A stretch of DNA of 64,000 nt from NCBI RefSeq assembly GCF_022539665.2, contig NC_081331.1, positions 14,318,999-14,382,998 of the forward strand. The letters are read 5' to 3'. The translations under genes were made by a program, and so were the position numbers. The DNA comes from Daphnia carinata (Eukaryota; Arthropoda; Branchiopoda; Diplostraca; Daphniidae). Under the pieces are notes generated by a model. That model saw only the letters and a program-made list of their open reading frames with translations. It did no database searches and was not told the origin of the DNA. Below, in pieces: positions 1 to 12,697 of this stretch. Numbering within the stretch: the stretch's first letter is position 1; each line of letters opens with the position of its first letter.

Positions 1-3000
1 AAAATCCTCATCCACTCTTCCGGTGACTTTGGTTGGGCTCTGCACATCAAATCCATTTTTTTTTAGAAAATTTAGATGGAAAGAAAAATTGCAAATGAAA
101 CTGACGTTAATACACGGAGATCGGCCATGTTGGCGGCTGAAAGGCAAGATGGCGGATGACGAGCTAATTCTTCGGCCAGCTGTTCCAGAGCCCAAATTTT
201 GGAGAACAGGAAGCCGTTGGTGCATAGCAAAAGGATCAAAGAAACCAACACCACGTAAAACACCGCACTGCAACCGCCAGATGGCGACGTTGATGAAGAC
301 GGTGGGTTCGGTGAGGACGATGATGAGGAAATCGCCGTCTTGTTTAGACGTCCAGCACCGACACTAGCGCCACTTCCAGCCCCCGATTGTTTGACGCTGC
401 CTGAAGATCGAGGGGATTCTATCAATCCTCGTTTTTCCAGGCCGTTGTCCATCATCCCGTCCTTGCGTCTCCTGTTGGCTCTCGAGTGGAGTCGTTTCTT
501 CACCGATGCGTTTCCGCCCATCGGTCCGACGACTCCCGCAGATCCCGTGCCAGAAGACGAAGGCAATTCGGCCCGCCTTTCGATTCTGACATCTTCAGCA
601 TCTCTCGACGATTGCATCGACAACAAATTCCGTTTCATTTGACTAAAATTCTCTTCTAAAGCGGCCCAGGCGTTCTTTTCGATGAAAGCTAAAACAAATT
701 TCAATTAGTTAAAGAATTTGAAAAATGAATTGGGCGTTATTTACTTTTGACGATGCCCCAGACGGATTTTTTGTATTTGATTTGCGAGTAGATGACGAGA
801 CGGGACTTTCGATATCCGGAACGCATCAGACACCAATGGCAACAAACGGCAAACGTTTCAGCATACGGAATTCCGCTATTTGAAGCTTCCACGTCAATCG
901 CATAGAAATCACCGGCTCGGCTTACATCCAACAAAGTCTAAAAATATAAACAAAAATTTTTAATTAAAAAGATCGATTTTGTGTTATTCTAATTTTTTAT
1001 CGCTCACCTGACTTTCAACTGCGCGCGTACTTTTAACGCCAATGTTGTTGTTTAATGGAATTGTAAATGCAACAGTGCGGAATTTTTCCGCTGGATTTGT
1101 TTCAGCTTCTTGCCACGGGCTCACCTGCAAATCTATTTAAAACTCCATTTAATTCAATTATTTTAAAACAAATAAAATCATATGCAAAAACCTGTGCATT
1201 TGCGTGTTGTCGTGATGAAATCAATGTAAAATGTGGAATTGGTAAAGAGGAGAGTGAACAACTCGTCGACACTCATTGGCATGACCATGTTAACCATTTC
1301 ACGGCCTTCATGGAGGACGGGACATTGAACGGCCTCGTCATTCATGTAGCGATCATCTTCCGATTCGGACGTCTCGCTGTAACGCGGAGGCACGTCGGCG
1401 TCGCCTGCATTTCCGCCACCTCCAGCAGACGGTATGTCCTTCATGATGATGACACTTGGCCCACCTCCAACAGCTGATACGCTGCTACCACCGTCACCTC
1501 CCGCACTGCTACTGATGCCCAGTGATTCTCTCCAATCTGACCCCGTCGTGTCACTTGGCAGCTAATTATTCAGAAAAATAAACATAGACCGTCATTCAGA
1601 CAATTATTTCGTTTTTTAAGGAAATTTAATTTTCAGCTGTTTAAAAAGAAGTTGGGACAACTTCCAATAAAACTCGTGGAGGGAACTAAGAAAACGGGAA
1701 ATGCGAGAAAATGACGTCATCTCCCGGTGCTTCTATTCTAATCTTGTCCCGACACTGAACATTTCTAGCGTTTGGCATGACTTGCATCCAACTTATAAAA
1801 AAGAAACCACTTGGAGCTCGTTGGCTTGATTGGATCTAAAATGGGTTCGATAGGCCGAGCTACAGAGTCAGAAATAAATAGCAGAGGGGAAACGGTGTAA
1901 TAGATAAGCGACATTTTGACTAGAAAGAATTGAATGAAAGCTTCATGAAGAAGAATGAATGGCATCGTAGAAGAGCGCTTCGCCATCCATTGAAATGAGA
2001 TAGAACAATTCGTCCAGAGCAGTTGCCGCCACCGTCTAATAGCCATCACATAAAAAAATAAACAACAACAACAAAATTCCTTTGAAACGCGGGATACCTG
2101 AATTTGCGGAGGTGGTTCTACTACTGTCACATGTGAAACAGGATCATCAACGGCAATGACGACAGCAGCCGTGCATAAATGATCATGTTCTTCTGCTGTA
2201 CTTTCGCTTGCGTTACTACTATTGCTATCCACGCGTTCTTCTTCTACTTCCGTGTATACACCCACTGATAACGGCAACACAAGTTGATGCGACAACACCT
2301 CGTCGCCCGTCATCTTTCACGTTTTATTGTGATGATCTATGCGTTACTGCTCGTTCGCGGCACTGGACTCGATACTCGGCGTGTCTCGCTACTATATACT
2401 ACGCCAACATCGTAAAAGAACAGACACAGAAGTAAAAAAAAATAAAAGGAGGATGTGGCTTACTCAGGTCCGTCCTTGAGAACCCGATTCGGATTGTTCT
2501 TCTTCTCCCTACTCTATTCACGCTCCTCCTTACCGAGTCCTTATTCCCGCCATTCCCTTTTCATCGTCAATTTGCATAGTTTAGAAGCATGTCGAGAGTC
2601 ACGGCAGTGAAGGACAATTTTTCAATAACACCCCAACGTAGAGAGAGGCCATCAACAATTCCAATGCGTGATGATCGACTGATTCATTATTTAAATCAAC
2701 AATCTCGTAGGACGGGCGCAAGCGTTTTGAATGTTGAATTTGTTGATTCTCTTCCCCCGCCCCCTACACCCACCACAATCGGATACACGCAATGTCCACT
2801 CGGTGCACGCGTACTCGAACAGCTGATCGAAATCGCCGCAGGAAACACGTGACGTCACTTAAAAAACATTTCGAAAACAAAAAACAGCGTTTTCTCAAGC
2901 TTCCAATTTGAGATGACCGACCAACCTATTAAGCGTGGGTAGAAATTTCAGGGCCGTTTCTTGCGTCGAAATATCTTAATCGCCATCTTTTTTCAAACGA

Positions 3001-6000
3001 AACCGAGAACGAGTTGGGTCGATTATCGGCAATACCCTTTAATATGATTTAAGAGGGCGTTTTCAATTGAGAGCAGAGCCTTCCTAAATTGAGGAAAACG
3101 TCGAGGGCCATCTTCTTTCGTCATAGTCGTTCAAACATTCCACAGATCCTAATTTTCTATGTCTCTTACTTGCCGAAGTCGTCGCTTCAGAAAGGGATGG
3201 TCTTCCAAAAACAGGAAAAAAATAAAAGCCAACCCATCCGTGCCCTACCGGGAAACAGTAACAACCACCAGCATTAGCAATTTCAAGCTCAAACGGTTTC
3301 AGTTGGTTTGCTCGTGTGCACGCGTGCCGGACGGTGCTGTTTCTTTTTTTTTGTTTTGCTAGCCAAACTTTTCTTCTTTCGTTTTTCGGCAAAGGTGTTG
3401 ATTCCAGCCAACGCCATCTAACGGTCAGAAATGGCTTGTCATCTGTTGCTGGGGTTCGGCGACACACAGAAAGCGAGAAGTACCAACGCCATCTAACGAT
3501 TTAGAAAGTGCAATGCTTCAAAGGCCATCTGTTGCTGGGACTTGAAAGCGAGAGTAACAGGCAGGCCAAACCAGATGGACGGACAGACGGACAAACATGC
3601 ATCGAGAGAGTGAGAATCAGGACCCACCTGAAGACGTCGGCTGTAGTGATGATGACGATTGCGGATGACGTTATGACTGATGGGATGGACGACGTTGCCA
3701 CTGTCGTCGTCGTTGGACGTTTGGGCCGAATGCAATGACGGACTCGGTGAGCTCAGTTGCTGCAAAGAAATGGACGGTTGGACTTGATTGACTTCAGAGA
3801 GAGGAGACGCCTCGCCGGCAGAAGCGCTGACGCCGCAGACGATGGATGTAGATGTTCCAGCCTCGTCGTTGCTGCTGAAACCCAGTTCCGTTCCGTACAC
3901 AGAGTGGACAAATTTCCACAATTCCTGATTGCCCAGTGGCTGCAAATGTTTTTGGGTTTTCAGGTTTGTTTCGTATTTTCCGAAAGAGGAGAAACAGAGC
4001 CAACGACGATGACGACCACGAACGAACGATGGCGTGTGAAAAAAACATAAAATAAACCAACGAACCGAGACGGAAGCGTCGTAACCAATCAGAGATAAAC
4101 GAGAGTGAGAGAAAGAAAATCATCAACGATTGTGGAGGGGGGAAAGAAGGAAGTAAAATAGAAAGCAGAATTTAAAAAACACTCGACTTTCGACTCGAAC
4201 CCCTACGTAACTATGTGTTATCTTATCCTTTCTTCATTTTTTTTTTTCCCATCGTCATTGGATTTTTAACGAGGCAATTTTATCTGCGTTTCCAGAGCCC
4301 TCCGCTGTTAGCTGCACTGGCCTCAAAAACTAGCCAATAGATGGTAGTAACTGTATCGGTTGGCGAACGCTTTGTGACTTTCTTTTTTTGTTGGTGCTGA
4401 TGCACCATCAATTGAGGCAAAGGGAAGCATCAAAGAGTTACAGGGATCTAGTGGTCGTAGCCTATGTATAATGCAAGTAAAAAGAAATCAATACAAACCT
4501 GATCAAGAAGAGCTTGCTGCCAAGTTCTGAAGAGGACGACGTACGTCTTGTCGCGGGCACCGAAGGAACAGAAGAAATGCTTGTCCGTCTCCGTACAAAT
4601 TTGGATGGCGTTGGGGATCACCAGGGCCGTCTTCTCCTTTGTCAGCGAAGACACTTCCTTCCAACGAAGTTGAACCTAGGTTGTTTAAAACCAAACAAAG
4701 AGGAGAAAAAATGAATCAGATTAATGGGAATCAATAAATCACGATTGATTTTTCTTTCTTTTATTATTCATGTTGGAAAATCTAAAAAATATTTTACCAG
4801 CGTCTCCCAGCGAAAAATATTGGCGTAGAAACAGAGATAATTTTGTGTGACGTAAATGCGACCCTGCAATAAAATGTCGCGTTGCAGTGCGCACGAATAA
4901 TCGACAATCAATCGCTCGTCCACGGGCAAATCTTTGAAAATTCGTTTGAAATCCTCGCAACGTGAACGGTACGTTGGATTTAACATTTGGTACCAGGCAG
5001 ACTTTTTCCTTCCACCACTACGGCCCTGCTAAACAAAACAAATCAATTAGAAATGAAAAGAAGAAAGATCAAAAATGGGTTATACCTTGCTGCCATTGGT
5101 ACTTTCCGGACCACTTGGCGTATTTCTTGGTAAATGTTCAAAGGATCGCATCGATCCAGCACTTCCCGATTCACCGCCTTCTACGGATATTTGATCTAGT
5201 GAAACATCAACTGCTCCCGTTCCAATAGCGGATGCTTTTTCCAGACTAGCTTCTCTACTAGACGACTCATTGTGTCGCGTTGGCGACGGGCTGGATGGAC
5301 TACGGGACCTGGACGGCCTCTGATGGCCACCAAGGATGGGCGACGGGGGTGAAACTAAAGGATTCAGTTCATGATCAGCTACGGAACCATTGCAGGAGCT
5401 GCTGTTCAAGGGGGACGAGGATGAAAAAACTGCAACCGCCGGCCCGGTTGTGGTCGCTTCCGTCGCTTCCGAAGACGAAGAATTGCTGTTGGATGAGGAT
5501 GACGTCGATAGTGTTGTTGCCTCCACTGCGGACCCTGCCAAATTGGGCGACGAGGCGAGCAGGGTGGATGTGGCGATGCCAGAGGTGGATGTTGCGGTCG
5601 TCGATAATTGACCCGACGACGTCGTCGTGGCCGTAAAGAGGCAAGGGTACGAGAGTGCGGGAGCCAAGCGTTCCGGTGACACGAGATGAGAAGATCCTCC
5701 TCCATGGTCCAATCCGGCCGCCATGTTTCCATTCGGAATTTCAGCCGAATTTCCTTTTCCAATTGAATATTTCAGAACTTAATAGTTCTTATTAAATAAT
5801 AACTACAAATACCTTCGGATAAACAGATGGTTGGTGGCAGTGTTTCACTCCGGCGGATACGATTCCGGATTGACGTCGTCGATTGTTCTTCGCTGCTTTC
5901 TAGACTGTCAAAAACATTTTCAAAAAGAAACGTCAAATATGCGAATGAAATGGAGAGACGACATCATCAGTCAGATCCACAACTTGTTCTGATACTTTTT

Positions 6001-6875
6001 ATCATACTTCCTAAACTTTTTCTTAGTCGTTTCCTGGTTACAAATCGATATAGACGTCCTACACATGCCATACGAGCGCATAGCTGTCAATGCATGACTT
6101 GTATGTCTTCCTTCGCCTTTTCCCCTCTTAAGACACAAAGGTAAAATGCCATCCGTCAATTGTTACTAAAGTAACTTTTGAAACCGTTACCTTGAAATCA
6201 AAAGTTGTTTTTATCGCACAACACTTAACATATCGGCTCTGATTTCATTGGCTGCTGCCTAAAAGTCCGCAATCAATCCAAAAGCTGCGGCTTTTCGATT
6301 CCCCCCTCCCCCTTTCCACCAGCAGCAGCAACTCAACAACACCGGACCAACTTAACTGACACGTACGAATCAATGCCCATGAGCTGAGCCGCGCAGTGAG
6401 CTAGCTAAGGCTACACAAGACGCACAGATCAATAAACAGTCGTGAACAGCATTACCACCGATTGGCAAACGTACAGCGGAACTAGAAAGCGCAAGCGCCA
6501 TGGTTTACGATAGTGTACGCTCAACTATTGACCAGCAGATGGCAGTGACTAGTGATCCAAAACATTGGTCTCTTTACTTTTCCTTTTCAGTGTGTTTGTA
6601 TGTTTACTCTTTGTCTTTCACATCCTGCCACACGAAAGGGGGAAATGCTGTGTCAATTACCTTAGAGGTTCGGGGGAGATGCTGTCAAAGCTGGAATCTG
6701 CTGTTGAAGAACGGCCTAGGGACTTGCTCGAGCTCTGACGAGAAATCAGCACAGAAGAGTGAGCATTGTTGATGCTGCTGTTGAAATCGTTAGGTTCTGA
6801 TAGCTGCTTTATGAGTCTGACCGTCCCAGGTGGGGATTCATCATTTTCGATGATAAGGCTCTTTTCAAGAGACAT
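1..6875 (-). CDS. GRAMD1/Aster-type GRAM and VASt sterol transfer protein, 3' end outside window
   Basis: GRAMD1/Aster proteins are ER-anchored and move cholesterol from the plasma membrane to the ER (family knowledge). Frame and phase give exons 6661-6875 (ATG at 6875), 5813-5904, 5086-5753, 4798-5028, 4499-4675, 3628-3939, 1192-1561, 1008-1132, 745-937, 116-688 and a last one entering the left edge at 1-37. About 325 Ser-rich residues come first. The GRAM domain then spans exons 4-5 (RSRCEDF, LQGRIYV, CFYANIF, RWKEV). A VASt domain follows in exons 7-9 (SVDELFTLLF, DLQVSPW, EKFRTVAFTI, YAIDVEA). Exon 10 carries VKTFIEKNAW, a basic stretch and a hydrophobic anchor (AVFYVVLVSLILLL). All phases agree. 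The C-terminus is missing only because of the window edge. This domain order is specific to GRAMD1/Aster; which vertebrate paralog is closest cannot be told. Confidence 0.9.
2098..2313 (-). other. Probable alternative first coding exon of the GRAMD1-type gene
   Basis: A 72-codon open stretch starts with ATG at 2313 (MTGDEVLSHQLV), is acidic (VEEERVDSNSSNASES), and ends in CAG followed by GTATCC, a usable donor, in phase 0. The next exon of the GRAMD1-type gene (from 1561) begins in phase 0, so splicing gives an intact frame. The product would keep the VASt domain and membrane anchor but lack the GRAM domain. It could instead be a skipped internal exon, because an AG lies just before the ATG, though the tract before it is not pyrimidine rich. 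Confidence 0.5.
2589..2852 (+). CDS. Possible small protein of 87 residues, unknown
   Basis: An ATG-initiated frame of 87 codons with balanced composition (MSRVTAVKDNF..., PPPPTPTTIGYTQ, ending LIEIAAGNT). It starts about 275 bp from the divergent alternative first exon of the GRAMD1-type gene and lies inside that gene's intron on the opposite strand. No family is recognised and there is no signal peptide or membrane segment. Codon-like composition is the only support, so chance is a real alternative. Confidence 0.25.
   Translation: MSRVTAVKDNFSITPQRRERPSTIPMRDDRLIHYLNQQSRRTGASVLNVEFVDSLPPPPTPTTIGYTQCPLGARVLEQLIEIAAGNT
3409..3557. repeat. Imperfect 75-bp tandem duplication in an intron
   Basis: CAACGCCATCTAACG occurs at 3409 and 3484, and GAAAGCGAG at 3469 and 3544, both 75 bp apart. 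CATCTGTTGCTGGG occurs at 3440 and 3526, an 86-bp offset that implies a small indel between copies. It lies in an intron of the GRAMD1-type gene. Confidence 0.7.
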
Positions 6876-8038
6876 GTTTTAGAGTACACAAAAAACTCAA
6901 TATCACAAATAAATAAAAAAGAAAGTCGACGACGTAGTGATGTCCGGAAGTTACGTCCTGCCTGTCAAGCAGATCCAAGGTATTGAGACTTAGTAGTAAT
7001 ACAGCTGAGATTGAGCGGGGGTGAATTGGAATATCCTTTCCCTCACGACTCTCAACTAGAATAGGGGAATCACAATAACAATAGGAGATTACATAGGGTG
7101 AGATTCATGGAGATACTGAACTTTGGGGAACAACAAAATCACAAGTGGACGGCCCGCCGACACGTCAAACCGGCCATATTCCTTCTTTCACTTCTGCTGC
7201 TATGAAGGCAAAAAGCAAAACAGCCACTTAGTAATCGATACTTTTGGGCAACGAAGCTATCGATTGTGGGAAAATTAACGACTTGAAAATTGAAAAACTG
7301 AATATTTCGCTAAAAACTAATTGGCGTTACTAATGCAACAGGAATAAACAATCACTAACTTTCACACGACTTCAGTGTTCCAATGCAGTACTGTGAAAGT
7401 AAAACTTTGGTAAGAAAAACCAGCTCACTTGATTGCAGCCACGAGCTATTAAGAGTTCCTTGACGTCGCAAATCTCAAGGACAGAAATATTCACATGGGG
7501 GTTGACTGCAGGTGCAATTTTGGTGGTCAAACTAATTTGAGATATGATGAGATATCCTGATAAGAAACTGTTTTCTTCTACAGCTCATCATTTCAGATTT
7601 CCCCGGATTCAAACAACGCTTTCAGTTCGTCGTTTATATCAATAAATAGCAACGGCTCTGCAATTTACGATTTAGTTATCTATGTCGAACGTCCCGGAAT
7701 GAACTGGTAAACTATGATTCACCTACGACTATCTTGTCCAGTCGGCAATTATAAACATTCGTCAACGAAACAATTAAATGCTATGATCATGTCTACGACC
7801 GGATGTAACTGTTCCTGAGTAGACGTGACAGACTGATGACAATTGAACCGACTAACATGCTGAAAATACTGGATGAAGCAATTCTTCAAATTTGACTATG
7901 TTGGCTCTTTTTCAGCCATTCTCTGCCATGTGTAAGAATAATTCATTCAGGGTACCGTGATAAACGGACGCATGTCATACACAGTTCTAAATAGTGATTA
8001 ACGAATAAAGGAGAAAAAAACTTGTTTTACCAACGGAA
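6876..8038. other. Intergenic region upstream of the GRAMD1-type gene
   Basis: No frame with coding character is seen on either strand. Near 7240-7270 there are two ATCGAT-containing stretches (AATCGATAC and TATCGATT) close to the DRE core known from fly promoters. That is suggestive only. The stretch probably holds the promoter of the minus-strand gene to its left. Confidence 0.4.
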
Positions 8039-8044
8039 TTTATT
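8039..8044 (-). terminator. Polyadenylation signal AATAAA for the small membrane protein gene
   Basis: TTTATT on the plus strand reads AATAAA on the minus strand, about 80 bp after the stop codon of the gene at 8122-8466. Confidence 0.5.
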
Positions 8045-8121
8045 TCATCTTAAGCTGCTTTTTATTTTACGAAAACCAGGACAATTTTGGAAAGAGAAGA
8101 GCCATCTTTTTCGAGATTTTC

Positions 8122-8466
8122 TTAGATTTCATTGTGTGGAATGGGTTCGGCCGAAAGTTTGAATTCTTGGTTCTTTTTTTGATTCGGATTTTCGGAATCA
8201 CTTATCGATAAGCTGATATCTTGATTCGATCTCTCCTGAGCAGGATTTTGCTTCACATTCTGTGCAGGCAAGATTTGCGGGGCCAGGGTCAGTTGTTGGC
8301 ATTGTTGTCTTTCGTTGTCATTTACTTGACCGATGATGATCATCCCAATGAAAGCTCCCAAAATAAGAACTGCTGCCGCTACGCAAATCGCCATATGTTT
8401 TGACATGATGAAATCCGACGCTTTGTTCCAGAAATTTTCCAGCTTGCTCGTGGGTGCTAGATCCAT
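8122..8466 (-). CDS. Small single-pass membrane protein, unknown function
   Basis: The frame from the ATG at 8466 encodes 114 residues. Residues 1-22 are polar (MDLAPTSKLENFW). Then comes one clear membrane helix at about residues 25-47 (AICVAAAVLILGAF, IGMIIIG), and a Gln/Asn/Ser-rich tail to the stop. There is no cleavable signal peptide ahead of the helix, so a signal-anchor topology is likely. The frame continues upstream for 20 codons without ATG to a TGA. An AG after a short pyrimidine stretch near 8495 leaves open an upstream exon. A polyadenylation signal follows at the expected distance. No family is recognised and it is apparently intronless. Confidence 0.5.
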   Translation of the reverse strand: MDLAPTSKLENFWNKASDFIMSKHMAICVAAAVLILGAFIGMIIIGQVNDNERQQCQQLTLAPQILPAQNVKQNPAQERSNQDISLSISDSENPNQKKNQEFKLSAEPIPHNEI

Positions 8467-8978
8467 CGTAAGAAAGCTATCTAATGTTGCTGCGATGTAA
8501 GAGTCAGTGAACAAAGGAATGCTGTATCACGCTCAGCAGACGATTACAACGGATAAGCACTAGCTTGGCAAACGTTCAACAACGTTTTTCTCAATACAAT
8601 TTCGAGAAAGGAACGACTTAAAATTTTGGCCTCTTGTTCACATACTAGCATGTATCCAATACGAAACAAGTAATTACAAGTAACGAATAACAAATGGATT
8701 TCTATCTTCATGTTTTGACCTTCATAGCCTATCAGAACAAAGTCATGTATAGCATCGTCTTACCTCGTATTTCATATTGTCAAAACTTGGTGGCGCCTAT
8801 TTTTACTGTCGTCAATTGTGCAAGACTGGAACAGGGCTGGATCGAAAGACTTACCATCACTTCATTGTCCACAAAATAGGGCTATAATAACATTTCTTTT
8901 TAACAAGAGCAAGATTTGAATCGTCATCGAAGGTTAGATGTTCATGTTATTTACATGGAGCGTGTGATACTTCACATT
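8467..8978. other. Short intergenic stretch
   Basis: This contains the probable promoter of the small membrane protein gene and the 3' untranslated region of the Wdr24 gene. I see no further coding frame or RNA gene. Confidence 0.35.
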
Positions 8979-11900
8979 TTAATCAAATTCACAAACATGA
9001 CCACATCCAGTTGGACAATCCGTATTCCGGGCAAACCACTCGCGAATGTGAAGTAAGTGACCACCGTGCGAACAACCTATCCCAGGGCGATTCAACGTTT
9101 TCGTTGAAATTTGTTGTCTTTTGTAAAGTAATGCCTCATTTAATAATACCTCGACACCAGACGTAGAGGCCTCGAACAACTAAATGACAAAGCGAACACG
9201 TGTTGGTGATGGTTTTGCAGGAATCACAGAGCCAACCACGTCGCTGCAAGGCCCGACTGCACATATTGCAATGAGTTGGGTAGACATCGAACCGGAGTTG
9301 CACACTTTCACATTGCGACAATTTCACGACTAAAGCCGCCGTGTTCCATAAGCGACACCTACTAAGGCACTGGTATTGGAATAAAAGAAATGAATTCATT
9401 CACCAACATAAAATTTAGGTATAACTTACATCAATATAGGCGAGGATCCAATGCTCCACAGCCGATTCTTTTAACAAATGACGAATTCGATCTCCTAAAA
9501 CTAAAATGAGCGTCACGGCAGTCTGGACATCACCTTCTTCGGCCATGTGGTAGACCATCTCGACGGCATTGGATACGCCACTCCAACATGTCGTACCGTG
9601 ACTACTGGACGAGCCCGGCAGACATAAAAGGGCTGAGGTGGCATCCTCTACTTTAACCATTTGAGCTTCAATGCGAGTTCCGGCAAAGCAGTGACTGGCA
9701 ATATGTTCTGGAGGAGGAGATCGATCTTTAATTTCATGACGAGGTTGAAAGGCTTCGCTGGGTAAAATCCAATCCATCTGACTAGATTGCTGTTGTTGCA
9801 GCTGTTGTTGGTCTGTCTCCCCGCTAATTTTGTTCCCTTGCACAGAATCAGACGTGCCACCAAAGTCGTTCAACACGTCCGCCTCGGCATCTCCGAAGAA
9901 AAAGTCACTTGTGTTAAAGTGGGATCCAGTAGCGATGTGCGACAACATTATCTATTCAATCGAAACAGGTTGTTCAATATTCTATCTGAAGAAATACGGA
10001 CTTGTTCACCTGTGAATCAATATCTTCCACCTCAGATTCGGCTTCTTCGCTGACTCCTCCAGAAGTGTCAGACACGCCTTTTTCATTACTATTAGACGTC
10101 GGTGCACTATTGCTATTGTTGGATCCACTTCCATTGACTAACGGTTCGTTTTGTTGGGACTGAGTTGGAAAAGTCACATTTCCCGACTGATGTCTCGTGC
10201 CAGGGCGCGAAGACGTGTCTTTGCTGGAATCTCCTGGCTCTGACTCTTCCTTAACTGGCACTGGCCGACTGGATCCGACTGATGCTGAAGTTGAAGCAAA
10301 TTCCAAACCAGAAAAGCCAAACAGAAGTTTAATCACACGCCAAATGGTGGCCACTTGAAGTCGGCCGGCATTTGCGGCCACTACTGCATTATGGTCGCAA
10401 ATTTCACCAAGGGATTTCCCCGTCGTTGTCTGCAGCCAGTAATTGCGAGCGCAATCCCGAAAGACTTGCGCAGGGGTCGGTTTATCGTTCTCAAATACAT
10501 ATATGGAACACCGAACGGCTGGATAGTCTTCTGATTCCGATTTTGATTTCCTCGATCTACACACGCAAATCATGTAAAGTTTACTTCATCCAATAAAACA
10601 TTTACTCAACTTACAGAGTTGGATGTTTATTCTTCTTGGAATTCCTATCTACGGAGGCTAAAGTCAGACTTCCCTTGGAATTATAAGTGACGCAGATGGG
10701 ATTCGCTTTCTCCATTGGTCTTTCCGCATCTGCAATTACGTGTTGGATGAGATAGGAATCCTTGAGATAAAAAAAAAAAACAGGTTGAATTCAAATTTTT
10801 AAGAAATTTTGATTTAAAAAACCAACTTTGCTAGTGGATAACAGAACGTCCGGTGAGCCTCTCCAAGCAATTCCAGTCGTAATGTCTTTATGGTCGTTGA
10901 AGGAAGCGTGCGGGATATAAGGTCGTCGCACATCCCACACGTGAATCGCACTGTCAATCACGAGGGCGCAACTGGCGATGTGATGCATCCTTTGTGGGCG
11001 CCATTTAATACGACCCACAGATGCCATAGTCGTCACCGTGTACTCCAACACCGGTCGGTAACCCAAATCCCATACCTATTTGTGAATTATTCGTAGACAG
11101 GCATGAGAAGAAAATAGAAATGTTTTTGTTTTTTTAACAGACCTTGACGGCACGATCTCTGCCTGCTGTAGCTAGCCACGTTTTGTTTTCTGGATGCCAA
11201 TCACAAGCAAAAACAGGACCACTATGAGCGGTAAACTGTTTTTCGCATCGATCTTGGCGACGTAGATCCCACAACTGGACTGTACCGTTCTCCGAAACAG
11301 CGGCGAAACTGAAGCACTGGTGTGGGTTGAATTGGACATCACGTACACTTTCAGCGTTACTAGACGTTTGGCAAGAGACGAAGAAAAGAGATTATTTAAT
11401 GTAAAGTCAAGCTGTTGAGGAACCTATTAACCTGATAAATGTCATGGCAGCTACTTTCATTCGAATGTCAAAGTACTTCATTGTGCCATCCTGAGAGCCA
11501 GATAGCAACATGTTTTGTTCTGATCCATGAAATGTCACCTAATCTTTCCCACAAACCAATATTTAAAAACCACACACTATAGTTTTAAATCTGTCTAAGA
11601 TGTTTGTAAATCTGTGAGGAACCTTATTAACAGTTCTTTTGTGATCATTATAAATTGTTTCCTGTTTCAGTTTGATAGATTTCTGAATATTCCATAGAAC
11701 AACTGCTCCATTAGTGGCTGCCGTGGCTAACCATTGTTCTACAATACACAGAGTTGACAGAATTTCATATGAATCGTAAAATTAAGTAAGCTAACTTACC
11801 ATCCACAGGGTTCCAGGAGGCATCATTACAAGAAAAATTTAAATTTGAATTCTTTCCTGTTCGGATGTTGTCTCTTTCTACAAAACCTGTATCTTTTATT

Positions 11901-12086
11901 TCACACACTTTGAATACTGTAAATAAGAAAACAGAGGTATACAAACGTAAGGTTAGAAAATGTTTAACGCCCTTAAAAACTGACAAGATTACCATTTCTG
12001 CCGGTAACTACCACTTTATTGCAGTCTCGGCTGAGGGCGAGGGTATTGATGGGTCCCTCTTGCATCAATGTCATGTGTTGCATCAT
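8979..12086 (-). CDS. Wdr24: Wdr24, GATOR2 complex subunit
   Basis: WDR24 is a core subunit of GATOR2, which relieves GATOR1 inhibition of Rag GTPases and so promotes mTORC1 at the lysosome. Eleven exons join in frame: 11993-12086, 11800-11916, 11623-11738, 11432-11538, 11143-11359, 10827-11075, 10615-10760, 10010-10556, 9430-9951, 9150-9369, 8979-9076. They encode about 810 residues, near the usual family length (about 790). The N-terminal half is WD40 repeats ([39 protein letters not shown]). Then follows a low-complexity linker and an alpha-solenoid part ([17 protein letters not shown]). At the C-terminus is the cysteine/histidine-rich zinc RING typical of WDR24 ([40 protein letters not shown]). 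All expected zinc ligands are present. Confidence 0.95.
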
Positions 12087-12697
12087 TGTGTCAATGCAAC
12101 CCAAGTGTTACTACACAAGTAAATTGCATTAAAAGCTCTTGAGATCGTATGAAATTTTGTTGTCGGAGGGAACTACGGTAGGACAAAGGGAATAGAGAAA
12201 TTGACAACATCAAAACATCAACAATCATGACGTCGTCTGTCAATTAACAGCATTGCCGCTTCTATTCCACGTAACGGATCGCGTAATTCGAAGGAATAAA
12301 TCATAAATTTATTTTTTGCTACTATCAGTGTGGCATAATTTTTGCTTTCATTTAAAAAAAAATGAATAAAGAAAAAGTTTTATTTTGTTCGAGAACACAA
12401 AACGGTGAAAGAACTAGCACAAATATAAAATGTGATGTGTCAATAATCCATTGGCAATGCGATGGAAGCAAATGAGTTAATTTCTTTTTGGTAGAGGTGA
12501 TTAGTGAGTTAAATTAAAATTCATAAAAATGAGAATGTCTTTGGGATGAGTTGCCTCGTGCGTGCTGAGATTCAGCCAAATTCATCAACTCAGAGAGTTG
12601 ATTTCGCACTGTTTGACTAGTGTCTCTGCATATATTTGCATTTAAAACCCACAAGTTCTGGGATTTTACGACTACGTAATTTTCGGTAGACGTGCTT
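12087..12697. other. Spacer between Ptpmeg 3' end and Wdr24 start
   Basis: This holds the 3' untranslated region of Ptpmeg (minus) and the presumed promoter of Wdr24 (minus). No other coding frame is supported. An open frame overlapping 12514-12759 is a shifted reading of the last Ptpmeg exon and its flank. Confidence 0.35.

Noticed and set aside
340-642. Plus-strand frame antisense to the GRAMD1 exon
   Set aside because: It is the mirror of a GC-rich, Ser-rich coding exon on the minus strand.
5280-5636. Several frames overlapping the Ser/Thr-rich exon of the GRAMD1-type gene
   Set aside because: These are shifted or antisense readings of a biased coding exon. Only the frame that matches the splice phases is kept.
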